Source of the DNA: Clostridia bacterium
GTDB taxonomy: Bacteria; Bacillota_A; Clostridia; Christensenellales; UBA1242
Assembly: GCA_017508345.1 (NCBI GenBank)
Contig: JAFVZD010000120.1
Location: forward strand, 1 to 5,317
Direction: 5' to 3'
Length of the DNA: 5,317 bases
Within the stretch, counting starts at the first letter, position 1; every line of letters begins with the position of its first letter. This document shows, in pieces, positions 1 through 5,317 of the stretch. The notes beneath the pieces were generated by a model that was given only the letters and a program-made list of their open reading frames with translations, had not been told where the DNA came from and searched no databases. A program made the position numbers and the translations under genes.

Positions 1-519
1 ATAGTGGAGAAAGGTGGGTTATTAATCAGTGAGAATATACCTACATTTTTGCCAAAAGGTTATGCCTTTGTGCAACGCAATAGGATTATCGCAGGTATTA
101 GTATGGGGGTGTTTGTACCCGAGATGGGCGAAAAAAGTGGTGCAATGCATACACTCAACTATGCTAATGAGGAGGGCAGAATGATATTTGCCCTACCCGG
201 TAATGTTAATAGTAGCAGTAGTATTGGTACCAACAATCTGATCAAGACTCTACAAGGTGCTTGTGTCACCGCTCCTAGTGATATCATCAACAATTACCCC
301 GAGCACCAGATTGCAGTGATAAAAGAGATTAGAGCCAATTACAAACAATTGGACTTTTATGAAAATATTATTATGGATGCCCTCAAGATTGAGGAAACAC
401 ATTTTGACGAATTATTAGACAAAACCAAATTAGAGGCAAAAAAGTTGTTAGGAATATTGACAACAATGGAAATTCGTGGTTTAATTAAAAAAGTAGCAGG
501 TAACTGTTACACAATTTAG
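1..519 (+). CDS. dprA: DNA processing protein DprA (Smf), C-terminal part, truncated by the left window edge
   Basis: DprA binds incoming single-stranded DNA in the cytoplasm during natural transformation and loads RecA onto it; the gene is also kept in many bacteria not known to be competent. The reading frame is open from base 1, so the GTG at position 4 is not a real start; about 172 residues are present out of a usual 300-370. The visible part begins inside the Rossmann-like DprA fold with the family motif GGLLISE, followed by QRNRIIAGIS, a KSGA turn (usually SGSLIT), the NEEGR...FALPGN segment and the GTNNLI motif. Residues from about 115 to the end (LDFYENIIMDAL to the C-terminus) match the winged-helix domain found at the end of many DprA proteins. 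Within the fold, SGAMHT replaces the commoner SGSLIT, so the protein is somewhat divergent. Its TAG stop lies inside the Shine-Dalgarno site of topA, suggesting cotranscription and coupling. Family assignment is firm; the role in transformation of this organism is inference. Confidence 0.95.
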   Translation: MVEKGGLLISENIPTFLPKGYAFVQRNRIIAGISMGVFVPEMGEKSGAMHTLNYANEEGRMIFALPGNVNSSSSIGTNNLIKTLQGACVTAPSDIINNYPEHQIAVIKEIRANYKQLDFYENIIMDALKIEETHFDELLDKTKLEAKKLLGILTTMEIRGLIKKVAGNCYTI

Positions 520-524
520 GAGGA
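517..524 (+). promoter_or_regulatory. Shine-Dalgarno site of topA overlapping the dprA stop codon
   Basis: The sequence TAGGAGGA contains a full AGGAGG core at 518-523, and its first three bases are the dprA stop codon. Two ATG codons follow directly, at 526 and 529. The gap from the core is 2 bases to the first and 5 bases to the second, so the second ATG is the better placed start. Confidence 0.8.
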
Positions 525-528
525 TATG

Positions 529-2751
529 ATGAAATTAGTCATTATCGAGGGTCCCGGTAAACGAGATACAATACAAAAGTATCTAGGCAAAGATTATGAG
601 GTAGTGGCCAGCAAAGGCCATGTGAGAGATTTGCCTGTTCACACACTGGGCATAGATATGAATAATAATTATGAACCAAAATACGAATTGATGCCAGACA
701 AAAAAGATGTGGTCAAGACTCTCAAGTCCAAGGCTGAGCGCGCTAGTGCTGTATATCTAGCGACTGACCCTGATAGAGAGGGAGAGGCTATTAGTTGGCA
801 TATTGCTCATATATTAGACCTAAAAGATGACCAAAAGGTTCGTATTGTATTTAACGAGATTAGTAAGAATGCAATAGAAAAGGCACTGACAGAGCCTAGA
901 ATAATTGACCAAGATTTGGTCAACGCACAACAAGCACGCCGTGTGCTAGATAGGATAGTGGGTTACAAATTGTCCCCAGTTATCAGCCGCAAGATTCAAC
1001 CCAAACTCAGTGCTGGTAGAGTACAATCCGTAGCACTCAAGTTGGTAGTGGATAGAGAGCGCGAGATTATTAACTTCAAGCCCGAGGAAAGTTGGGCTAT
1101 TTCTGCTGAATTATCCAAGGCAAATACGGATGAAAAACACTTTAAGGCAACTTTGCAGTCCTGCAATGGTACCAAGTTTAAGCCAAAGAATGCTCAGGAA
1201 AAAGACCAAGTATTGCAAAATATTCAAGGTGCAGATTGGAGAGTAGCTGATGTCAAAAAGGCTATATCTTATTCCAACGCACCTGCCCCATATATCACTA
1301 GTACAATGCAACAAGATGCGCTCAATAAGCTCAATATGAGTCTAAAGCGTACTACTGCAGCAGCACAGAGTCTATATGAGGGAGTAGAGGTTCCAGGCAA
1401 AGGCAAGACCGCCCTAATTACTTATATCCGTACAGATAGTGTGCGTGTTTCTCCTGAGGCACAGGCCAAGGCTCGTGATTATATCACACGCGAATTTGGA
1501 CCCAAGTATTGCCCTGACAAGCCTAATATCTTTACTACCAAAAAGAGTGCACAAGATGCCCACGAGGCAATACGCCCAATTTATATGGATATTACACCTA
1601 ATATGGTCAAGGATATTGCTCCTGATTGCTACAAATTGTACAAACTCATCTATGAGAGATTTTTGGCTAGTCAAATGACCAAGGCTAGTTACAATTCTGT
1701 TACTATGGATATAGATGTGCGTAATTATACATTTAGAGCAGTGGGCAAGACATTGATTTTTGATGGTTATACTAGGATATACCAAGATTATCAGGCCAAG
1801 GACGCCAATGCTGACGAAGAAAGTGGCTCACTATTGCCAGAGATGATTGTCGGCGAGAATGCTATTTGCCACAATATCAAGGCGGACCAAAAATTCACTA
1901 GACCTCCAGCAAGATACACCGAGGCTAGTCTAGTCAAAGCAATGGAGGAGAAAGGTATAGGCCGTCCTGCTACATACGCACCTACTATTCTAGTGATTAC
2001 CAATCGTGAATATGTGGTAAGAGATGGTAAATATCTCAAGCCTAGCGAGTTAGGTTGTGTAGTTACTGATACCCTAGTCAAGTACTTCCCAGATATTATG
2101 GATGTTACTTTTACCGCCAATATGGAGGCTAGCCTGGATGAGGTAGCCGAGGGCAAACAGAGTTGGCAACACTTGATAGACGAATTTTATGTAGATTTTG
2201 AAAAAGCCCTAATAGCCGCCAACGATGGTGAGCGTGCGCCAGTGGAAGAGACTGATGTGATTTGCGAGAAGTGCGGTAGCCCAATGGTAATCCGTACCAG
2301 CAAGTATGGTAAGTTTATGGCATGTAGCAATTGTCCAAAATGCAAAAATGTAAAAGATGTCAATGGACAAGACAAGCCCGAACAAACCACCGAAACAACA
2401 GATGAGATTTGTGAGAAGTGCGGTAGCCCAATGGTGGTACGCACTAGCAAATATGGTAAATTTTTGGCATGTAGCAATTATCCAGATTGCAAACATGTCA
2501 AGAATATGACAGTAGTAGTGGGTACTTGTCCAAAATGTGGAAAAGATGTAGTAGAGAAAGTTAGCAAGAAAGGTAACAAGTTTTTTGGTTGTACCGGTTA
2601 CCCTAATTGTGATTTTGTTTCTTGGGACAAGCCCCTAGTCGACAAATGTCCAAAATGTGGAAAAAATTTGTATCAAAAAGAATTAATTGATAGTATCAAG
2701 ACATATTGTGCTGACGAGAGTTATGGATATACCCAAATTGATAAAAAATAA
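529..2751 (+). CDS. topA: DNA topoisomerase I (type IA) with four C-terminal zinc-ribbon units
   Basis: TopA relaxes negative supercoils in the cytoplasm by cutting and passing one DNA strand through a 5'-phosphotyrosine link. Numbered from the ATG at 526, the TOPRIM domain opens with IEGPGKRDTIQKYLG (catalytic Glu8; most homologues read ESPAK) and has the acidic triad D81-P-D83-R-E-85 with Glu at 85. LSAGRVQSVAL is the conserved gate-region motif, and YIRTDS carries the active-site Tyr300 with Arg302. PPARYTEASLVKAMEEKGIGRPATYAP is represented at about residues 462-488. The C-terminus has CxxC pairs at 580/583, 629/632, 668/671 and 708/711. The first three ribbons have second pairs at 600/606, 649/655 and 689/695; the last has Cys728 but Tyr733 where the final Cys is expected. 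The first two ribbons are a tandem duplicate. The length of about 740 residues is normal for Bacillota. The start at 529 is preferred on Shine-Dalgarno spacing; 526 would add one Met. It sits 9 bases after dprA and 15 before trmFO. Confidence 0.98.
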   Translation: MKLVIIEGPGKRDTIQKYLGKDYEVVASKGHVRDLPVHTLGIDMNNNYEPKYELMPDKKDVVKTLKSKAERASAVYLATDPDREGEAISWHIAHILDLKDDQKVRIVFNEISKNAIEKALTEPRIIDQDLVNAQQARRVLDRIVGYKLSPVISRKIQPKLSAGRVQSVALKLVVDREREIINFKPEESWAISAELSKANTDEKHFKATLQSCNGTKFKPKNAQEKDQVLQNIQGADWRVADVKKAISYSNAPAPYITSTMQQDALNKLNMSLKRTTAAAQSLYEGVEVPGKGKTALITYIRTDSVRVSPEAQAKARDYITREFGPKYCPDKPNIFTTKKSAQDAHEAIRPIYMDITPNMVKDIAPDCYKLYKLIYERFLASQMTKASYNSVTMDIDVRNYTFRAVGKTLIFDGYTRIYQDYQAKDANADEESGSLLPEMIVGENAICHNIKADQKFTRPPARYTEASLVKAMEEKGIGRPATYAPTILVITNREYVVRDGKYLKPSELGCVVTDTLVKYFPDIMDVTFTANMEASLDEVAEGKQSWQHLIDEFYVDFEKALIAANDGERAPVEETDVICEKCGSPMVIRTSKYGKFMACSNCPKCKNVKDVNGQDKPEQTTETTDEICEKCGSPMVVRTSKYGKFLACSNYPDCKHVKNMTVVVGTCPKCGKDVVEKVSKKGNKFFGCTGYPNCDFVSWDKPLVDKCPKCGKNLYQKELIDSIKTYCADESYGYTQIDKK
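2251..2502 (+). repeat. In-frame tandem duplication of a zinc-ribbon unit within topA
   Basis: Two copies, 2251-2355 and 2398-2502, are offset by 147 bases (49 codons). By hand alignment they share about 88 of 105 bases and 29 of 35 residues, including an exact 23-base match at 2266-2288 and 2413-2435. The copies are joined by a polar linker rich in Gln, Thr and Glu. Most differences are third-base changes, which suggests that both copies are under protein-level selection. The third and fourth ribbons are clearly more distant from this pair. Confidence 0.85.
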
Positions 2752-2766
2752 CTGTGGAGGTATCAA

Positions 2767-4053
2767 ATGAAAGTTTCTGTAATAGGAGCAGGATTGGCAG
2801 GCTGTGAGGCTAGTCTGCAGCTAGCCAATGCGGGCATTCAGGTGGATCTGTACGATATCAAACCACAGTCATTCACTCCCGCACATGTGGACCCCAATTT
2901 TTGTGAATTGGTATGTAGCAATTCACTCAAATCCGATACGCTAGATTTTGCTACCGGATTGCTCAAACAAGAAATGCGTATGCTAGATTGCCAAGTGCTA
3001 GATATGGCATATCGTTGCAGAGTGCCTGCGGGCAAGACACTATCTGTCGACAGGCAAAAATTCGCTAGCATGGTTACTGAGGCTATCTGTTCAAATCCAT
3101 TAATCAATGTGATTTGTCGTGAGGTTACTACTATTCCGGATGGGATAGTTATAATTGCTACCGGACCGCTTACCACACACGCTTTTAGTGAACATCTGCG
3201 TGATATACTGGGGCAAGACTTCTATTTTTATGATGCAATAGCTCCTATTATTTCTGCTGATAGTATAGATATGCAAAGTGTGTTTGTAGCAAATAAATTT
3301 GATAATTCGCAGGATGGAGATTATATCAATTGTCCTATGACCAAGTCGCAGTATGAGGAGTTTTGTACATTGTTGGTCAATGCTGAGCGTGTCAAATTAC
3401 ATGATTTTGAGGACCCAAAAGTATTTGAAGGATGTATGCCCGTAGAGGTTATGGCTAATAGAGATATCAACACCTTGCGTTGCGGTCCGCTCAAGAGTAA
3501 TGGTTTGGTTCTCCCTGATGGTACTACACCATATGCGTGTGTGCAGTTGCGTAAGGAAAATATAGCGGGTGATGCCTACAATATGGTAGGTTTTCAGACC
3601 AATCTGACTTATCCTGAGCAAAAACGCATTTTTAGGACTATTCCCGGACTAGAGAATTGCGAATTTTTGCGTTATGGTGTAATGCATCGCAATACTTATA
3701 TCAATGCTCCTAGACACCTCAATCATTATTTTCAACTAAAATCCAATCCTAATGTCTTTTTTGCTGGACAAATCAGCGGAATAGAAGGTTATGTAGAGAG
3801 TATTGCCAGTGGATTGATGGTAGGTATCAATGTGTCTAGATATATTCGCAAGATGCCACTAATAGAGTTCACAATTAATACTTGTCTAGGTGCATTGGGT
3901 AATTATCTAGAGAGTGCTAGCGAGCACAATTTCCAGCCTATGCACATCAATTGGGGATTATTAATGCCCATTAATGTACCCAAGGCACACAAAAAACAGG
4001 CTATGTGCGATAGAGCATTAGCCGAAATAACAAAAATTAAGGAGACAATATAA
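2767..4053 (+). CDS. trmFO: Methylenetetrahydrofolate--tRNA-(uracil-5-)-methyltransferase TrmFO (Gid)
   Basis: TrmFO makes 5-methyluridine at position 54 in the T-loop of tRNAs, taking the carbon from methylenetetrahydrofolate and electrons from FADH2, unlike the S-adenosylmethionine-dependent TrmA. The 428 residues are close to the usual 430-450. The N-terminus has the FAD dinucleotide-binding motif GAGLAG at 7-12, then the hallmark LVCSNSLKS with Cys50, which aligns with catalytic Cys53 of B. subtilis TrmFO. RVPAG and SVDR follow, and EGCMPVEVMA holds Cys223, the counterpart of B. subtilis Cys226. Later signatures are GPLKSNGL, YNMVGFQTNL, RYGVMHRNTYINAP, FFAGQISGIEGYVES and NFQPMHINWGLL. 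The ATG at 2767 has a GGAGG site at 2756-2760 with 6 bases of spacing, and it places the FAD motif where the family has it. The gene follows topA after 15 bases and its TAA shares one base with the hslV start. No xerC follows it, unlike in B. subtilis. Confidence 0.98.
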   Translation: MKVSVIGAGLAGCEASLQLANAGIQVDLYDIKPQSFTPAHVDPNFCELVCSNSLKSDTLDFATGLLKQEMRMLDCQVLDMAYRCRVPAGKTLSVDRQKFASMVTEAICSNPLINVICREVTTIPDGIVIIATGPLTTHAFSEHLRDILGQDFYFYDAIAPIISADSIDMQSVFVANKFDNSQDGDYINCPMTKSQYEEFCTLLVNAERVKLHDFEDPKVFEGCMPVEVMANRDINTLRCGPLKSNGLVLPDGTTPYACVQLRKENIAGDAYNMVGFQTNLTYPEQKRIFRTIPGLENCEFLRYGVMHRNTYINAPRHLNHYFQLKSNPNVFFAGQISGIEGYVESIASGLMVGINVSRYIRKMPLIEFTINTCLGALGNYLESASEHNFQPMHINWGLLMPINVPKAHKKQAMCDRALAEITKIKETI

Positions 4054-4055
4054 TG
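4039..4055 (+). promoter_or_regulatory. Shine-Dalgarno site and overlapping stop/start (TAATG) of trmFO-hslV
   Basis: AAGGAG at 4039-4044 lies inside the last codons of trmFO, 8 bases before the hslV ATG at 4053. The trmFO stop TAA (4051-4053) and this ATG share one base, forming TAATG. This arrangement is typical of translational coupling by reinitiation and supports 4053 over the in-frame ATG at 4062, which lies 17 bases from the site. Confidence 0.75.
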
Positions 4056-4592
4056 GAAAAAATGATAGGTACTACCATAGTAGGTGTACGCCGAGATGGC
4101 AAGACTGTAATAGGTGGAGATAGTCAAGCCACATTAGGTGATATGATATTCAAAAACAAAGCCATCAAGGTACGCAAATTGTACGATGGCAAGGTAATTG
4201 TAGGTTTTGCAGGTACAGTTTCTGATGCTTTTGGATTGTTTAGGAAGTTGGAGGAATTGCTCAACAAATTCTCTGGTAATCTACAGCGCTCTGTAGTAGA
4301 GCTGGCTAGACATTGGCAGTCCGTAGATGGTGCTTATCGCAAATTAGAGGCTATGCTCATAGTGGCCAACCGCGAGCATATGTATGTGGTTATGGGCGAT
4401 GGTAATGTTATAGAGCCAGATGACCAATTTATATCCGTAGGTTCAGGTAGTGTATTTGCACTAGGTGCTGCCAAGGCACTCTACGAGAATACCAAATTAT
4501 CCGCTCGTGAGATTACCCAAAAAGCATTGGGAGTGGCTTCTGAATATTGTATCCACACCAACAACCACTTTGTAATAGAGGAGGTAGAGTAA
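4053..4592 (+). CDS. hslV: ATP-dependent protease HslUV, peptidase subunit HslV (ClpQ), threonine type
   Basis: HslV is the bacterial relative of proteasome beta subunits. Two stacked hexameric rings form the chamber in which proteins unfolded by HslU are cleaved. The 179 residues match the usual 175-182. A six-residue leader (MEKMIG) precedes Thr7-Thr8, so Thr7 should become the catalytic N-terminal nucleophile after processing. Using an offset of six from E. coli mature numbering, Asp23 (D17), Lys39 (K33) and Ser131 (S125) all fall at active-site positions. Other family segments are VGVRRDGKTVIGGD, KVRKLYDGKVIVGFAG, the SGNLQRSVVELA helix, RKLEAMLIVA, VIEPDD, GSGS and the closing HTNNHFVIEEVE. 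Divergent points are GDSQATLG instead of GDGQVTLG and SVDGAYRKLE in place of the usual DKxLRRLE. There is a 1-base overlap with trmFO and a single base before hslU, consistent with equal production of both subunits. The Thr nucleophile differs from B. subtilis CodW, which uses Ser. Confidence 0.97.
   Translation: MEKMIGTTIVGVRRDGKTVIGGDSQATLGDMIFKNKAIKVRKLYDGKVIVGFAGTVSDAFGLFRKLEELLNKFSGNLQRSVVELARHWQSVDGAYRKLEAMLIVANREHMYVVMGDGNVIEPDDQFISVGSGSVFALGAAKALYENTKLSAREITQKALGVASEYCIHTNNHFVIEEVE
4578..4585 (+). promoter_or_regulatory. Shine-Dalgarno site of hslU inside the hslV 3' end
   Basis: GAGGAGGT, with an AGGAGG core at 4579-4584, encodes part of the Glu-rich HslV C-terminus and lies 9 bases before the hslU ATG at 4594. 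Only one base separates the hslV TAA from that ATG, so ribosomes finishing hslV are positioned to reinitiate. Confidence 0.75.
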
Positions 4593-4593
4593 T

Positions 4594-5317
4594 ATGGAAT
4601 TATTGACACCAAAAGAGATTGTTTCTGCATTGGACAAGTATATAATTGGTCAGGACAAAGCTAAGCGCGCTGTAGCAGTTGCCTTGCGTAATCGTTATAG
4701 GCGTAGCCAGTTGCCTGATGACAAGGCAGAAGAAATCACACCAAAGAATATTATTCTAAAGGGACCTACCGGTGTAGGTAAGACCGAGATTGCTAGGCGT
4801 ATAGCCAAATTGGTGCGTGCTCCTTTTGTCAAGGTAGAGGCTACCAAATATACTGAGGTAGGTTATGTAGGTCGTGATGTAGAGTCCATGATCCGAGATT
4901 TAGTAGAGACCGCTATCCGACTAGTTCGTGACGAAAAATTTGAGGAAATCAAAGACAAAGCCACTGATACTGTCAACAAACGATTGCGTGATATTCTGTA
5001 CTCAAAATCCAACTTGACCGCTTCTCAAGAGCCTGAGAATTACAAAGATGTATTGCTCCAAGAGGTAATTGACGGCAAACACGATGATGATATCATAGAG
5101 ATAGAGGTAACTGATACCCCTAGAGCCATAGAGATTATACCAGGTAACCAAGATAGCAATATTACCGATATGCTCACAGGTTTTATGCCAAAACGCAAGA
5201 AAACTCGCAAAATGGCACTCAAATATGCTAGGAGTCTATTGATTAATGAAGAGAGTTCCAAATTAATTGATATGGATGCCGTGACAGATGAGGGTGTACG
5301 CAGAGCAGAGCAAGAAG
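4594..5317 (+). CDS. hslU: ATP-dependent protease HslUV, ATPase/unfoldase subunit HslU (ClpY), N-terminal part, truncated by the right window edge
   Basis: HslU is the AAA+ unfoldase that docks on HslV, unfolds substrates with ATP and threads them into the chamber. The frame is open from the ATG at 4594 to the right edge, giving 241 residues of an expected 440-470. The start MELLTPKEIV matches the family N-terminus. Residues 16-20 (YIIGQ) are the conserved nucleotide-contact segment, GPTGVGKT at 57-64 is the Walker A motif and GYVG at 90-93 is the substrate-gripping pore loop in TEVGYVGRDVES. From about 110 to 215 runs the charged I domain, with little conservation until DMLTGFMPKRKKTRKM and ESSKLIDMD near its end. 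The window stops just before the expected Walker B motif (FIDEID). Residue 56 is Lys where Ile or Met is common before Walker A. The I domain looks nearer E. coli length than the longer B. subtilis one. It is one base from hslV; whether codY follows cannot be seen. Confidence 0.97.
   Translation, partial: MELLTPKEIVSALDKYIIGQDKAKRAVAVALRNRYRRSQLPDDKAEEITPKNIILKGPTGVGKTEIARRIAKLVRAPFVKVEATKYTEVGYVGRDVESMIRDLVETAIRLVRDEKFEEIKDKATDTVNKRLRDILYSKSNLTASQEPENYKDVLLQEVIDGKHDDDIIEIEVTDTPRAIEIIPGNQDSNITDMLTGFMPKRKKTRKMALKYARSLLINEESSKLIDMDAVTDEGVRRAEQE

Noticed and set aside
4..6. GTG at position 4 as the start of a short protein
   Set aside because: The frame is open to base 1 and the product begins in the middle of the DprA fold, so this is an internal valine codon of a gene cut by the window.
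526..528. First of two adjacent ATG codons as the topA start
   Set aside because: It is only 2 bases from the AGGAGG core, too close for efficient initiation; the ATG at 529 has 5 bases of spacing. The difference is one residue, so it cannot be fully excluded.
1111..1314. Antisense open frame of 67 codons opposite topA
   Set aside because: It lies entirely opposite the strongly conserved topA coding frame, resembles no known family and has no clear ribosome binding site. The other minus-strand frames (1414-1785, 1791-2156, 2838-3176, 3397-3621, 3903-4127, 5040-5261) are rejected for the same reason.
1439..1678. Second plus-strand frame of 79 codons inside topA
   Set aside because: It is out of frame with topA just downstream of its catalytic tyrosine, with no family resemblance; overlap with a conserved gene makes it a shadow.
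2187..2496. Two overlapping minus-strand frames with internally repeated peptides
   Set aside because: The repetition is the reverse-strand image of the zinc-ribbon duplication in topA, and both frames oppose conserved cysteine motifs.
2752..2766. Possible terminator or promoter between topA and trmFO
   Set aside because: The 15-base gap holds only the trmFO Shine-Dalgarno site; there is no room for a hairpin or a -35/-10 pair, and no convincing stem was seen in the adjoining coding ends.
4062..4064. Alternative hslV start giving a shorter leader (MIG before Thr)
   Set aside because: The Shine-Dalgarno core would lie 17 bases away, while the ATG at 4053 is 8 bases away. Short HslV leaders do exist, so this stays a minor possibility.
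1..5317. Alternative genetic code (TGA as tryptophan), considered because of the AT-rich DNA and lack of TGA stops
   Set aside because: The four visible stops are TAG or TAA, but tryptophan is written TGG and no conserved frame contains an in-frame TGA, so the standard bacterial code suffices.

Overview
This window is a compact run of five protein-coding genes on the plus strand, in the order dprA (3' part) - topA - trmFO - hslV - hslU (5' part). No RNA gene, mobile element, CRISPR array or intergenic stretch longer than 15 bases is visible. The gene order matches the cluster known from Bacillota (Firmicutes): in Bacillus subtilis the block is dprA/smf - topA - trmFO/gid - codV (xerC) - codW (hslV) - codX (hslU) - codY. 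The AT-rich composition, strong AGGAGG-type Shine-Dalgarno sites, TrmFO (the folate-dependent tRNA methyltransferase typical of Gram-positive bacteria) and a TopA with several C-terminal zinc ribbons all fit a member of Bacillota, perhaps an uncultured Clostridia-like lineage. I cannot fix the taxon from sequence alone, because several proteins (DprA, HslV) are fairly divergent from the Bacillus versions.

Layout: positions 1-519 hold the C-terminal part of DprA, which loads RecA on incoming single-stranded DNA. Positions 529-2751 hold DNA topoisomerase I with four zinc-ribbon units at its C-terminus, the first two of which are a recognisable tandem duplication. Positions 2767-4053 hold TrmFO, which makes m5U54 in the tRNA T-loop. 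Positions 4053-4592 hold HslV, the proteolytic chamber of the HslUV protease. Positions 4594 to the right edge hold the N-terminal AAA+ and I-domain part of HslU, its unfoldase partner. Gaps between genes run from a 1-base overlap to 15 bases, with no visible terminator or internal promoter, so one polycistronic transcript with translational coupling is the natural reading. HslV and HslU form one complex; the other three genes share the transcript but not an obvious pathway.

I see no undescribed system here: this is core housekeeping DNA. Points worth a second look are the absence of xerC between trmFO and hslV, the zinc-ribbon duplication in TopA with an extra cysteine in one copy and a lost cysteine in the last unit, a threonine-type HslV, and an excess of the tetranucleotide CTAG, which is usually rare in bacteria.
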